A program made the translations under genes and the position numbers. Under the pieces are notes generated by a model. It had not been told where the DNA came from and did no database searches. It saw only the letters and a list, made by a program, of their open reading frames with translations. 64,000 nucleotides of DNA, taken from Shewanella frigidimarina (GTDB lineage Bacteria > Pseudomonadota > Gammaproteobacteria > Enterobacterales > Shewanellaceae). The stretch spans positions 1 through 64,000 of the forward strand of contig NZ_RKKE01000001.1 of NCBI RefSeq assembly GCF_003797125.1. The letters are read 5' to 3'. Positions 1 to 8,615 of this stretch are shown in pieces (position 1 is the first letter of the stretch; the number at the start of each line of letters is the position of its first letter).

Positions 1-69
1 TAGCACTGGTGTTTAGCCTACAGACACCAATGAGTATTCACTCGATACAGAGTATAACGTATCAAATGT

Positions 70-145
70 GTCCCATTCGTCTAGAGGCCTAGGACACCGC
101 CCTTTCACGGCGGTAACAGGGGTTCGAATCCCCTATGGGATACCA
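70..145 (+). tRNA. tRNA-Glu (anticodon TTC), copy 1
   Basis: A 76-nt cloverleaf with encoded CCA. The anticodon loop reads CTTTCAC (TTC), and the D-arm and T-arm (GGTTCGAATCC) resemble E. coli tRNA-Glu. The acceptor stem pairs GTCCCAT with ATGGGAT, so position 1-72 is a G-U wobble, whereas the E. coli tRNA has G-C by recall. The discriminator base is A. Confidence 0.97.
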
Positions 146-277
146 TATTTAAGATGGTTGAACATGATTCGAAACTGTTGTTTTAGAAAATGTGTTTGAT
201 GATCTATTTAGCACTGGTGTTTAGCCTACAGACACCAATGAGTATTCACTCGATACAGAGTATAACGTATCAAATGT

Positions 278-353
278 GTCCCATTCGTCTAGAGGCCTAG
301 GACACCGCCCTTTCACGGCGGTAACAGGGGTTCGAATCCCCTATGGGATACCA
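278..353 (+). tRNA. tRNA-Glu (anticodon TTC), copy 2
   Basis: Identical to the copy 208 bp upstream, including the G-U wobble at the end of the acceptor stem and the encoded CCA. Because its flanks are also duplicated, both copies should be expressed in the same way, probably as one transcript with the tRNA-Ala that follows. Confidence 0.97.
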
Positions 354-389
354 TATTTTTCAAATTTTAGTTTTAGTCAGCTAGAATTT

Positions 390-465
390 GGGGCTATAGC
401 TCAGCTGGGAGAGCGCTTCGCTGGCAGTGAAGAGGTCCACGGTTCGATCCCGTGTAGCTCCACCA
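390..465 (+). tRNA. tRNA-Ala (anticodon GGC)
   Basis: A 76-nt tRNA with encoded CCA, starting GGGGCTATAGCTCAGC and ending GTAGCTCCACCA. The anticodon stem-loop CTTCGCTGGCAGTGAAG gives anticodon GGC. It lies 36 bp after the second tRNA-Glu and is followed by an intrinsic terminator, so it is probably the last gene of the tRNA transcript. Confidence 0.97.
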
Positions 466-504
466 ATTATTTGGTATTTAATGCATATATTGCATTAATA
501 GATT

Positions 505-527
505 AACCACCGGAAGGTGGTTTTTTT
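505..527 (+). terminator. intrinsic terminator of the tRNA transcript
   Basis: The hairpin AACCACC-GGAA-GGTGGTT is followed by a run of seven T. It lies about 40 bp after tRNA-Ala. Confidence 0.85.
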
Positions 528-627
528 ATGTCTAATTTTTATATATCCCTCCTTTTAATTAAGTCCATATAAACTCACATTCCTCAGCCAGCAACAAATA
601 CCATCCTCACATCACGATCAGCGCAAA

Positions 628-645
628 TGTGTGACATCCCACCCA
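628..645 (+). promoter_or_regulatory. upstream activator site 1 (DctD-type or CRP-type palindrome)
   Basis: TGTGTG-N6-CACCCA, an imperfect palindrome and the weaker of two copies. Its centre is 33 bp (about three helical turns) from the second copy, which fits paired enhancer sites for an NtrC/DctD-class activator. The inner part also resembles a degraded CRP box, so the binding protein is inferred. Confidence 0.5.
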
Positions 646-660
646 TAAAGATTTTTTTGC

Positions 661-678
661 TGTGTGACAATCCACACA
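661..678 (+). promoter_or_regulatory. upstream activator site 2 (DctD-type or CRP-type palindrome)
   Basis: TGTGTG-N6-CACACA is a perfect 6-bp inverted repeat about 75-90 bp upstream of the sigma-54 promoter, a usual distance for an activator contacting RpoN polymerase by DNA looping. The dctD gene lies in the same locus. A CRP-like reading (TGTGA-N6-ACACA, one mismatch in the right half) is a real alternative. Confidence 0.55.
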
Positions 679-750
679 TAAAATCACTCTCCTGTTTCCT
701 TATTAAATTAAAGTTAATATATTTCATTGAGTTACAAATAATTAACATTC

Positions 751-766
751 TGGCCTAATGCTTGCT
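751..766 (+). promoter_or_regulatory. sigma-54 promoter of dctPQM
   Basis: TGGCCTAATGCTTGCT matches the consensus TGGCAYRNNNNTTGCW at all defined positions but one. The GG at -24 and GC at -12 are separated by exactly 10 bp. The predicted start is near 778, giving a leader of about 90 nt before dctP. Confidence 0.8.
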
Positions 767-866
767 ATGTTTTATCTATCCTCATAAAGCGTTTATGGCG
801 TACTTGTTCTGGGACAAGTCACCACCTTGAGGAAAATATAACACTAAAAAAAGGAAGTTAATTATC

Positions 867-1886
867 ATGAAAAAATCTACCAGTACTTTTACACATCCGC
901 TCAAGTCAATTGCTAAACTAGCGACTATTGCTGCTATTCTTGCAGCGAGCTTTAATGTTTTTGCTGAACCTATAGAAATTAAATTTTCGCATGTTGTTGC
1001 GGAAAATACTCCAAAAGGACAAATGGCACTTAAGTTTAAAGAATTAATTGAGCAACGTTTACCAGGTGAATATGTTGTTAACGTATTTCCTAACTCACAG
1101 TTATTTGGGGATAACAATGAGCTAGCAGCACTTCTGCTAAACGATGTGCAATTTGTGGCACCATCATTATCTAAGTTTGAGCGCTTTACCAAAAAACTAC
1201 AGATTTTCGATTTACCTTTCTTGTTTGAAGATATGGCCGCAGTTGATCGTTTTCAGCAATCAGATTCAGGCCAAAAATTATTAAACGCGATGAACCGTAA
1301 AGGCCTTGTTGGTCTAGGTTATCTTCACAACGGTATGAAGCAGTTTTCTGCGAACGATCCTTTGGCATTACCAAAAGATGCGAATGGCAAAAAGTTCCGT
1401 ATTATGGCATCTGACGTTATTGCAGCTCAGTTTGATGCTGTTGGTGCCATTCCAGTTAAAAAGCCCTTCTCTGAAGTGTTTACTCTGCTACAAACACGCG
1501 CTATTGATGGTCAAGAAAACACTTGGTCAAATACCTATTCAATGAAATTTTATGAGGTGCAAAGTCACATCACAGAAAGTAATCATGGCGTTTTAGATTA
1601 TATGGTAGTGACCTCAAATACCTTCTGGAAAGGTCTACCCGCTGATAAACGTGCCATCTTTAAATCATCACTTGATGAAGCGATTGCTCTTGGTAATAAA
1701 ATTGCTTCAGAAAAAGATAACCAAGATAGACAGGCGATTATTGATTCTAAGCGTTCAGAACTAGTCACATTAACGCCTGCTGCACGCCAGCAATGGGTTA
1801 ACGCAATGAAACCAGTTTGGGCTAAGTTTGAAGATCAAATTGGTAAAGACATGATTGATGCAGCACAAGCTGCTAATACTAAATAG
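867..1886 (+). CDS. dctP: TRAP transporter C4-dicarboxylate-binding protein DctP
   Basis: Periplasmic solute-binding subunit of a tripartite ATP-independent (TRAP) transporter that delivers C4-dicarboxylates such as succinate, fumarate and malate to the DctQM membrane complex. The 339-residue length is usual for the family. Residues 1-33 form a signal peptide with cleavage predicted after VFA, and the mature protein begins EPIEIKFSH. The conserved arginine that binds the substrate carboxylate is expected in KKFRIMASD (about residue 175). It is the first gene of dctPQM and has a good ribosome-binding site. A strong terminator-like hairpin follows, so the binding protein is probably made in excess over the membrane subunits. 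Ligand specificity is inferred from the adjacent dctBD. Confidence 0.95.
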   Translation: MKKSTSTFTHPLKSIAKLATIAAILAASFNVFAEPIEIKFSHVVAENTPKGQMALKFKELIEQRLPGEYVVNVFPNSQLFGDNNELAALLLNDVQFVAPSLSKFERFTKKLQIFDLPFLFEDMAAVDRFQQSDSGQKLLNAMNRKGLVGLGYLHNGMKQFSANDPLALPKDANGKKFRIMASDVIAAQFDAVGAIPVKKPFSEVFTLLQTRAIDGQENTWSNTYSMKFYEVQSHITESNHGVLDYMVVTSNTFWKGLPADKRAIFKSSLDEAIALGNKIASEKDNQDRQAIIDSKRSELVTLTPAARQQWVNAMKPVWAKFEDQIGKDMIDAAQAANTK

Positions 1887-1900
1887 TCTCAACACTTGAC

Positions 1901-1940
1901 GTGGTACTGATGCATTCTTGCATCAGTACCACCTTTTTTT
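1901..1940 (+). terminator. partial terminator (attenuator) between dctP and dctQ
   Basis: A perfect 14-bp stem (1901-1914 with 1919-1932) with loop TTCT is followed by seven T at 1934-1940. It lies inside the operon, 15 bp after the dctP stop. The likely role is partial termination or 3' protection that raises DctP over DctQM. Confidence 0.85.
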
Positions 1941-1957
1941 ATTCAAGGAGTATGACC

Positions 1958-2611
1958 GTGATTTCAAGACTATTTGGTTATTTTGAAGAAGGGTTCCTTA
2001 ATTTATTAATTACATTAATGACGCTGCTGGTTTTTGGCGAAGTTATTGCCCGTTTCTTTTTTAATACCGGTTTTTTATGGATCCAAGAACTGACCCTTAC
2101 TCTTTGTGGTTGGTTTGTACTATTTGGCATGTCCTATGGCGTGAAAGTAGGAGCACATATTGGTGTTGATGCGTTTGTGTCTAAGCTATCTGGTAAGCCA
2201 CAGAAAGCGGTCGCTATCTTTGCGTGCCTGTGTTGCATTATTTACTGCGGAATGTTTTTAAAAGGAGCTTGGGACTACCTTAGCCAAATGTACCAAATTG
2301 GTATTCCAATGGAAGATATCGACTTTCCTGCATGGTTTATTCATCAATTGGATCCAGATTTTGCTTGGGAAACATTGCGCATCGATATAGAAGATGGCGC
2401 TGTTCCTATTTGGTTATCTCAAAGTATTTTAATTATCGGATTTTCAATGCTCACATGGCGTTTTATAGAATTATTTATCGCTATTTTGCGCAATAAAGCT
2501 GTTGGTTTCCAACTGGCCGATGAAGCAAAAGACAGCATGCATTTAATCGATGAAGCTGCGCTATCCACATCATCAGAACAACTAGAAAAAAATGATAAGG
2601 AAGCGAAATAA
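1958..2611 (+). CDS. dctQ: TRAP transporter small permease subunit DctQ
   Basis: Small membrane subunit of the dicarboxylate TRAP transporter. I choose the GTG at 1958 (protein begins ISRLFGYFEEG; 217 residues). AAGGAG at 1945-1950 is spaced 7 nt from it, but only 1 nt from the in-frame ATG at 1952. The longer frame from 1901 would begin inside the terminator hairpin. Four hydrophobic segments are visible, with the family-like ELTLTLCGWFVLFGMSYG in the second. An unusual acidic, polar C-terminal tail of about 35 residues follows the last membrane segment. The stop overlaps the dctM start by one base. Confidence 0.9.
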   Translation: MISRLFGYFEEGFLNLLITLMTLLVFGEVIARFFFNTGFLWIQELTLTLCGWFVLFGMSYGVKVGAHIGVDAFVSKLSGKPQKAVAIFACLCCIIYCGMFLKGAWDYLSQMYQIGIPMEDIDFPAWFIHQLDPDFAWETLRIDIEDGAVPIWLSQSILIIGFSMLTWRFIELFIAILRNKAVGFQLADEAKDSMHLIDEAALSTSSEQLEKNDKEAK

Positions 2612-4008
2612 TGACTATAGCAACCCTATTTATAGCTTTATTTATTTGCATGATGATTGGTATGCCTATTGCTATCGCATTAGGTTTTTCAAGCATGCTA
2701 ACTATTTTGTTATATTCAAATGATTCGCTCGCTTCAATAGTTTTAAAACTGTATGAGTCGACTTCAGAACACTACACTTTATTGGCAATTCCATTCTTTA
2801 TTCTATCATCGGCATTTTTGTCTACTGGTGGCGTAGCAAGACGTATTATTGACTTTGCAATGGACAGCGTAGGTCATATACGCGGTGGTCTTGCTATGGC
2901 ATCGGTGATGGCTTGTATGCTGTTTGCCGCGGTATCTGGTTCATCACCTGCAACTGTGGCTGCTATTGGCTCTATTGTTATTGTTGGTATGGTACGCGCA
3001 GGTTATCCAGAAAAATTTGCCGCAGGCGTTATCACTACTTCAGGTACCTTAGGCATTTTAATTCCACCATCGATTGTAATGCTGGTTTATGCAGCTGCGA
3101 CAGAAGTGTCTGCCGCTAGAATGTTTATGGCTGGTTTAATTCCAGGCTTAATGATGGGTTGTATTTTAATGTTAGCAATCTACATTGTTGCACGAATTAA
3201 AAAACTGCCTTCGCGCCCTTTCCCTGGAATAAAAGCACTAAGCATATCAAGTGCTAAAGCAATGGGTGGATTAGCACTCATTCTTATTGTACTGGGTTCA
3301 ATCTACGGTGGTGTTGCCAGTCCAACTGAAGCAGCGGCCGTAGCTTGTGTGTATGCTTACTTTATTGCAGTATTTGGCTATCGGGATATTGGACCACTCA
3401 AGAATGTTGCTTGGCGAAATAAACAAGAGTCTTTAATCGTCGCCTCATTACGCAATATAGGGCACATGATGCTTGCCGTTATTAAAACTCCAACCGACAA
3501 AGAAATCCGTCATGTAGTACGTGATGGCGCTAAAGTTAGCATTATGTTGTTGTTCATTATTGCTAATGCCATGCTGTTTGCCCACGTATTAACCACCGAG
3601 CGTATTCCACATATTATTGCCGAAACGATTGTCGGATTTGGATTACCCGCATGGGGTTTTTTGATCATCGTCAACTTATTGTTATTAGCTGCGGGTAACT
3701 TTATGGAGCCTTCAGCTATTCTGTTGATTATGGCGCCAATATTATTCCCTATCGCAACCCAGTTAGGTATCGATCCTATTCACTTAGGCATCATTATGGT
3801 GGTCAATATGGAGATAGGCATGCTCACACCGCCTGTAGGGCTCAATCTGTTTGTCACAGCAGGAATAACAGGCAAAAGTATGGGGTGGGTAATTCAATCG
3901 TGCCTGCCTTGGCTGGTATTGTTACTCGGTTTCTTGATGTTGATTACCTATATCCCTCAAATTTCACTATTTTTACCTGAGTATATAGACAAATTAAACG
4001 GCTATTAG
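2611..4008 (+). CDS. dctM: TRAP transporter large permease subunit DctM
   Basis: Large membrane subunit that forms the ion-coupled translocation path of the C4-dicarboxylate TRAP transporter. Its 465 residues carry about 12 hydrophobic segments. Family motifs include AVSGSSPATVAAIGS (around 107-121), GTLGILIPPSIVMLVYA (around 145-161) and the C-terminal TPPVGLNLFV. The start overlaps the dctQ stop (TAATG), so translation is probably coupled. A loop of about 60 residues in the middle (after YRDIGPLKNVA) is longer than I would expect for the family. The gene ends the operon at a strong terminator. Confidence 0.95.
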   Translation: MTIATLFIALFICMMIGMPIAIALGFSSMLTILLYSNDSLASIVLKLYESTSEHYTLLAIPFFILSSAFLSTGGVARRIIDFAMDSVGHIRGGLAMASVMACMLFAAVSGSSPATVAAIGSIVIVGMVRAGYPEKFAAGVITTSGTLGILIPPSIVMLVYAAATEVSAARMFMAGLIPGLMMGCILMLAIYIVARIKKLPSRPFPGIKALSISSAKAMGGLALILIVLGSIYGGVASPTEAAAVACVYAYFIAVFGYRDIGPLKNVAWRNKQESLIVASLRNIGHMMLAVIKTPTDKEIRHVVRDGAKVSIMLLFIIANAMLFAHVLTTERIPHIIAETIVGFGLPAWGFLIIVNLLLLAAGNFMEPSAILLIMAPILFPIATQLGIDPIHLGIIMVVNMEIGMLTPPVGLNLFVTAGITGKSMGWVIQSCLPWLVLLLGFLMLITYIPQISLFLPEYIDKLNGY

Positions 4009-4030
4009 CTTGATAATTCGCGTATTATAG

Positions 4031-4062
4031 ACGAGCCTTAATTTATTAAGGCTCGTTTTTTT
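4031..4062 (+). terminator. terminator of dctPQM
   Basis: A 12-bp stem ACGAGCCTTAAT/ATTAAGGCTCGT is followed by seven T. It separates the transporter operon from the dctBD regulators. Confidence 0.92.
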
Positions 4063-4108
4063 ACACATGCTCAATAATCATCATAACTATTACCGATTGG
4101 GAATATGC

Positions 4109-5905
4109 ATGCTTTCATTCTCGACTACCAAAAAACGTAAAATTGTACTGAGCATCATGCTCATCATCGGGTTATTACTGACCCTAAAAGTTACGTATTG
4201 GTATTTACTTGAACAGGGCACAAAGTCCATTGCTGAACAATCTGAAAAACAAATCAATGAACTGGTAATTTTTATTGATAACGCCCTTTCACACTACGAA
4301 AATATTCCAGCAGTGCTCGCGCAAAACCCCATCTTAGAGCAAGGGTTACTTGATCAACGCAATCCTCAAACAATCGAAAAACTTAACGCTTATTTATCTG
4401 AATTACAGCAAGTTACAGAGTCGTCAGATATTTACCTTACTGATGCGCTCGGAGTTGCTATTGCCGCCAGCAATTGGGATGTACCCAACTCTTTTATAAA
4501 TCATGATTATTCGTTTAGGCCCTACTTTATTGATGCTATATCAGGAAAGTCTGGACGATATTATGCAGTAGGTACCTCATCCAATAAGCGCGGATTCTAC
4601 TTTGCTAATCCGGTATATCACAAGGGAGTGGTATTGGGTGTAGTGGTTGTGAAAGTTGATATAAGTTTGATTGAACAACAAAGTAGTGGCATTGCCATCG
4701 CAAGCCAATATGAGTTTATGATTAGCGATCCTGACAATATAGTGTTTCTTTCAAGCATTAATAGTTGGCGATTTAATTCATTAACGCCGCTAACACAGGC
4801 AAAACGTTTTGCACTTAATTCATCAAAACGCTATGCAAACCGGCCCATTGGTGAGCTTAGCATTACCCCTAATTTTGCCTTAGGTGAGTCAAGCACGACT
4901 CAGGTATACCAAATCTCGTCTTCTGAAGGCAAAGAGAAGTATTTAGAACGCCACCAGTTAATGCCTAATGCTAACTGGAATGTGCATATTCTAACCCCCA
5001 TGAAACCGTTATATGAGTCTTTACCGCCTATTATGTTGCTAGCGGCGACACTTTACTTATTACTGGCCTTGTTTATTATTTACAGCTTAGAACGAAGAAA
5101 AAACTTTCTTCGGATGCGTCAAGCCCAAAACCTATTAGAACAACGCGTGAAAGAACGCACATTAGAGTTAGAACAAGCCAATACTCAACTTAAAGATACC
5201 CAAGACGAACTGATCCAAGCTGCAAAGCTTACGGTCATAGGCAGTCTGTCCGCCAGCATTAACCACGAACTCAATCAACCGCTAGCCGCACTACGTAGTT
5301 ATGCGCAAAACACCCAAACTTTCATTGGCCGTAATATGATTGAAGATGCCAGCAGCAATATCAAAATCATGATAGAACTCACCGATAGGCTCGCAGATAT
5401 TATTGGTCAGTTTAAAAGCTTTACGCGTAAATCTCAGGGTAAAGATAACGCCACCGAAATTAATCAATCGATTGAGCAAGCACTTACCATTGTTCAACCT
5501 GAAATGGACAAACAGGGCGTTAAGTTATCGCTGAAATTATTAACGGGTAAATGCCAAATATGGGGCGACAACGTGCGATTACAACAAGTGCTCGTTAATC
5601 TTATTAGTAACGCTATCGTCGCTATGCAACAATCTACCGAGCGACAATTACAAATCGAAGTCTACTGCGACAGTAAGGTCAATATAAGTATCCAAGACAG
5701 TGGTCCTGGTGTAAGAGAAAGCCAGATGAACAAAATTTTTGAACCTTACTACACCACCAGTGAGCGTCAAGGATTGGGCTTAGGGTTGTCCATCTCGCAG
5801 CGGATTATTGAGTCAATGCAAGGTTCTATTACTGTCGAGAATGCCATACCCGGTGGGGCTATTTTTCATATCATTTTGCCACTTTATTTACGCGAGGAAG
5901 TGTAA
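4109..5905 (+). CDS. dctB: C4-dicarboxylate sensor histidine kinase DctB
   Basis: Membrane sensor kinase that detects external dicarboxylates and phosphorylates DctD. The layout is a first membrane helix (IVLSIMLIIGLLLTLKV), a periplasmic Cache/PDC-type region of about 270 residues, a second helix (IMLLAATLYLLLALFIIY), a coiled-coil, a HisKA domain with His386 in SINHELNQP, and a HATPase with N box (LVNLISNAI), QDSGPGV and GLGLGLSIS. I use ATG 4109 (598 residues). The longer frame from 4067 begins just past the terminator of the previous operon and lacks a ribosome-binding site. A weak GGGA precedes 4109. It sits 2 bp from dctD, with which it forms the two-component pair. Confidence 0.92.
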   Translation: MLSFSTTKKRKIVLSIMLIIGLLLTLKVTYWYLLEQGTKSIAEQSEKQINELVIFIDNALSHYENIPAVLAQNPILEQGLLDQRNPQTIEKLNAYLSELQQVTESSDIYLTDALGVAIAASNWDVPNSFINHDYSFRPYFIDAISGKSGRYYAVGTSSNKRGFYFANPVYHKGVVLGVVVVKVDISLIEQQSSGIAIASQYEFMISDPDNIVFLSSINSWRFNSLTPLTQAKRFALNSSKRYANRPIGELSITPNFALGESSTTQVYQISSSEGKEKYLERHQLMPNANWNVHILTPMKPLYESLPPIMLLAATLYLLLALFIIYSLERRKNFLRMRQAQNLLEQRVKERTLELEQANTQLKDTQDELIQAAKLTVIGSLSASINHELNQPLAALRSYAQNTQTFIGRNMIEDASSNIKIMIELTDRLADIIGQFKSFTRKSQGKDNATEINQSIEQALTIVQPEMDKQGVKLSLKLLTGKCQIWGDNVRLQQVLVNLISNAIVAMQQSTERQLQIEVYCDSKVNISIQDSGPGVRESQMNKIFEPYYTTSERQGLGLGLSISQRIIESMQGSITVENAIPGGAIFHIILPLYLREEV

Positions 5906-5907
5906 AC

Positions 5908-7281
5908 GTGACTCAAATACAAGACATCAATAATTATCAAGTCATTATTGTTGATGATGAACCTCATATCGGTATCGTATTACAGCAATTATTTAAACTA
6001 GAGAATATCAGCGCGCTGGCGATTACGAACCCACAATATATAGCTAACCAAATAAGCGCTAACTGGCCAGGTATAGTGATTTCTGATGTCAATATGCCGC
6101 AACTCGATGGCTTAAGTTTATTGCAACAACTGAAAAAACAAGACAGTGACTTACCTGTAGTACTATTAACGGGTTTTGGTGATATCGCCATGGCGGTAGA
6201 TGCACTCAAAAAAGGTGCTTACGACTTTATCGAAAAACCATTTAACAACGAACATATACTCGATGTGACCAAACGCGCATTAGATAAACGTGCGCTAACA
6301 CTTGAGAACCGTAAACTTAAACGCGAACTTGAATCGCACATAGCACCTGGCCCACGTATTTTAGGCAGTAGTCCTGGTGTAATGAAAATGCGCCACCTTA
6401 TTGACCAAGTGCTAGACACACCGGCAGATATCATGATTGAAGGTGAAACAGGCGCAGGTAAAGAACTGGTCGCCCGATATCTGCATGACCACAGCTATCG
6501 TAACAAAGCCAATTTTGTCGCCATTAATTGCGGTGCAATCCCTGAAAACCTCATTGAAAGTGAACTCTTTGGTGCTGAATCGGGTGCTTTCACTGGCATA
6601 GACAAACGCCGGATTGGTAAGTTTGAATATGCTAATGGTGGCACGCTACTTCTAGATGAAATAGAAAGCACTCCTATGGCTTTACAGGTTAAATTACTGC
6701 GAGTGTTGGAAGATCGTAAAGTCGAACGATTAGGATCAAATACACCGATAAATTTAGACATAAGAGTTATTGCCGCAACAAAATTAAACTTGCAACAACT
6801 GTGTGAAGAAGGGAAATTCAGACAAGATTTATTGTACCGACTTAACCTGGTGACCATTGTCATTCCTCCACTACGAGATCGCCGAGAAGACATTCCATTA
6901 CTGTTTTTACATTTTGCCAGAATTGCTTCTGCTCGTTACCATAAAGCACTCATTGCATTAAATCCCCAGCAAACCATGGTGCTAACCTCTCACGACTGGC
7001 CAGGCAATGTACGCGAGTTGCGCAACTTAGCAGAGCGTTATGTATTACTGGGTGCAGAAGCCGCTTTTGCGGGCAATTTAGACAGCCACACGACTATGCA
7101 CACTAGCATGTCACTTCAACAACGAGTTGAGTTCTTTGAGAGGATGTTGATTGAAGAAGCTTTAAGCCATAACAAAGGCAGTATTAAGCTAACAATGGAG
7201 CAGCTCGAATTACCGCGTAAGACCTTGTACGACAAAATGCGCAAGTTTGACTTAGACCGTAAACAATTTATCGAGAGTTAA
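5908..7281 (+). CDS. dctD: sigma-54-dependent response regulator DctD
   Basis: NtrC-class activator of the dicarboxylate transport operon. It has a receiver domain (phospho-acceptor Asp60 in VISDVNMP), an AAA+ domain with Walker A GETGAGKE (179-186) and Walker B GTLLLDEIE (245-253), and a C-terminal Fis-type helix-turn-helix ending at LYDKMRKFDL. The sigma-54-contacting loop reads GAFTGI (226-231) instead of the usual GAFTGA. The GTG start has a GAGGAAG site 7 nt upstream and lies 2 bp after dctB. The matching sigma-54 promoter with paired upstream sites lies before dctP. Confidence 0.95.
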   Translation: MTQIQDINNYQVIIVDDEPHIGIVLQQLFKLENISALAITNPQYIANQISANWPGIVISDVNMPQLDGLSLLQQLKKQDSDLPVVLLTGFGDIAMAVDALKKGAYDFIEKPFNNEHILDVTKRALDKRALTLENRKLKRELESHIAPGPRILGSSPGVMKMRHLIDQVLDTPADIMIEGETGAGKELVARYLHDHSYRNKANFVAINCGAIPENLIESELFGAESGAFTGIDKRRIGKFEYANGGTLLLDEIESTPMALQVKLLRVLEDRKVERLGSNTPINLDIRVIAATKLNLQQLCEEGKFRQDLLYRLNLVTIVIPPLRDRREDIPLLFLHFARIASARYHKALIALNPQQTMVLTSHDWPGNVRELRNLAERYVLLGAEAAFAGNLDSHTTMHTSMSLQQRVEFFERMLIEEALSHNKGSIKLTMEQLELPRKTLYDKMRKFDLDRKQFIES

Positions 7282-8513
7282 CTCGCTTTGGATACATCAA
7301 TAACCTGTTGTTGATGTATCCCTAAACGCCAGATAGCCACTAAAAGCAATGCCAAAAGGCTCATCGATCCGACAACCACTCCATTCCATTCTGCTTCGTG
7401 CCAAAATAGCATTAAATAAGGCCCTCCCAGAGATGCACCAAGATAGTAGCAACATAAATACAGCGATGTTGCCTTAGCACGATGACTGGTTGCACGGATA
7501 GCTACAAACGAATTGCAACAGCTATGAGTTAAGAAAAATCCGCAAGCACTGATCAAAAAGCCCACCACAATAGCAGTCAATGTATCCACTAAGGTCAACA
7601 ACGTGCCAGCGACCATCAAGCATAACGCCACCCTAAATAATGGCATCGAGCCATAGCGCATAATCCATTTTGCCGACAAATAAGAAGCGAAGGTGCCACT
7701 TGAATAACATAGAAAAATCAAGGTTGCATTAAAGCGACTTAAACCATAAGGTTCAGCCATAATATGCAATTGAATAAAGCTAAATTGATTAACCATCATC
7801 ATAAATGCTAAGCCACCAATGGCATAAGCAAGGCGCATCTGCGAGTCTGACAAATGGAACATAAAGCCATCGATGTCTTGCTTTACTTTATGCATCAAAG
7901 AGACTTTTTGCTTTACCACTGGGGGCTTAATTTCTTTACGCGGCAATAAATACGTTACCAATGCCACTCCCATTAACGTTACCAAAAATATCAACCCCAT
8001 AGACGACTGCCACGATAAATTTTGGGCCATTAACCCACCGAAAATTCGTCCTGCGATGCCGCCCATACTGTTGGCCATAATGTATACGGCAGCAGCTTTT
8101 AGCATAAAGGAAGGTGCCAATTGCTCTTTAAAATAGGCCATCGAAATCGCAGGAACAGCAGCAAGCAAAATACCTTGAAGTAAACGAACCCAAAGTAAGT
8201 CATCAAAAGTCTGAGCAAAAATCAACAATATATTAGATGCAGCAAGTAACCATAAACTCACCACAATAGGGGCCAACCGTCCTATCCGGTCAGATAAAAC
8301 CGCATAAAAAAGTAATGAAAAAGCTAAGGTAAAACTGGTAACCGATAACACCAAAGTAGCTTGTGCGCCAGACACATCAAAATGTTCCGCTATAGACGGC
8401 AGCATACCTTGTACTGTGTACAAATTAATGTAAATCACCATAGAAGCGATGCACAAGGCCCAAATTAAACGAGTTTGCGCATGCGAACGATAAGTCTGAG
8501 ATAACTCTGTCAT
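7278..8513 (-). CDS. MFS transporter, YnfM-like
   Basis: Major facilitator superfamily transporter with about 12 membrane helices. It has the loop 2-3 signature LSDRIGR and a repeat-like second half. Length (411 residues from ATG 8513) and the N-terminal NLYTVQGMLPSI resemble E. coli YnfM by recall. The substrate is not known. The frame extends to a GTG at 8531, but ATG 8513 (MTELSQ) is the better start. It converges on dctD and overlaps its 3' end by 4 bp. Confidence 0.85.
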   Translation of the reverse strand: MTELSQTYRSHAQTRLIWALCIASMVIYINLYTVQGMLPSIAEHFDVSGAQATLVLSVTSFTLAFSLLFYAVLSDRIGRLAPIVVSLWLLAASNILLIFAQTFDDLLWVRLLQGILLAAVPAISMAYFKEQLAPSFMLKAAAVYIMANSMGGIAGRIFGGLMAQNLSWQSSMGLIFLVTLMGVALVTYLLPRKEIKPPVVKQKVSLMHKVKQDIDGFMFHLSDSQMRLAYAIGGLAFMMMVNQFSFIQLHIMAEPYGLSRFNATLIFLCYSSGTFASYLSAKWIMRYGSMPLFRVALCLMVAGTLLTLVDTLTAIVVGFLISACGFFLTHSCCNSFVAIRATSHRAKATSLYLCCYYLGASLGGPYLMLFWHEAEWNGVVVGSMSLLALLLVAIWRLGIHQQQVIDVSKAS

Positions 8514-8615
8514 AAACAACCTAAACAGCACATTAGGGTAGAAAACAGATTATTACCCGCCAAATAAATAGATCAATGGCGGGCATAAGAGTTTGTGAAC
8601 TAGATTACGAAGTGG

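Larger units (their letters stand above)
1..358. repeat. 208-bp-period tandem repeat carrying tRNA-Glu
   Basis: Positions 1-150 recur at 209-358 without a difference that I can see, giving a period of 208 bp. The repeat includes the tRNA-Glu gene, about 70 bp of its upstream DNA and roughly 5 bp downstream. The first copy begins at the window edge, so the repeat may extend to the left and further copies may exist. Bases 151-208 (between the copies) could be the rest of the unit. A short inverted repeat TGGTGT...ACACCA (7-12 with 24-29) lies in each upstream part. This is a recent tandem duplication of a tRNA gene with its leader. Confidence 0.9.
530..866 (+). promoter_or_regulatory. dctP upstream region
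   Basis: This 337-bp gene-free stretch holds the control elements of the dctPQM operon: two related imperfect palindromes, a sigma-54-type promoter, and a 5' leader with a small hairpin (ACTTGT-TCTGGG-ACAAGT, 802-819). A ribosome-binding site AAGGAAG at 851-857 precedes the dctP ATG. No small gene was recognised here. Confidence 0.7.

Noticed and set aside
1901..1957. N-terminal extension of dctQ
   Set aside because: It begins inside a terminator hairpin and has no ribosome-binding site; AAGGAG at 1945-1950 fits GTG 1958.
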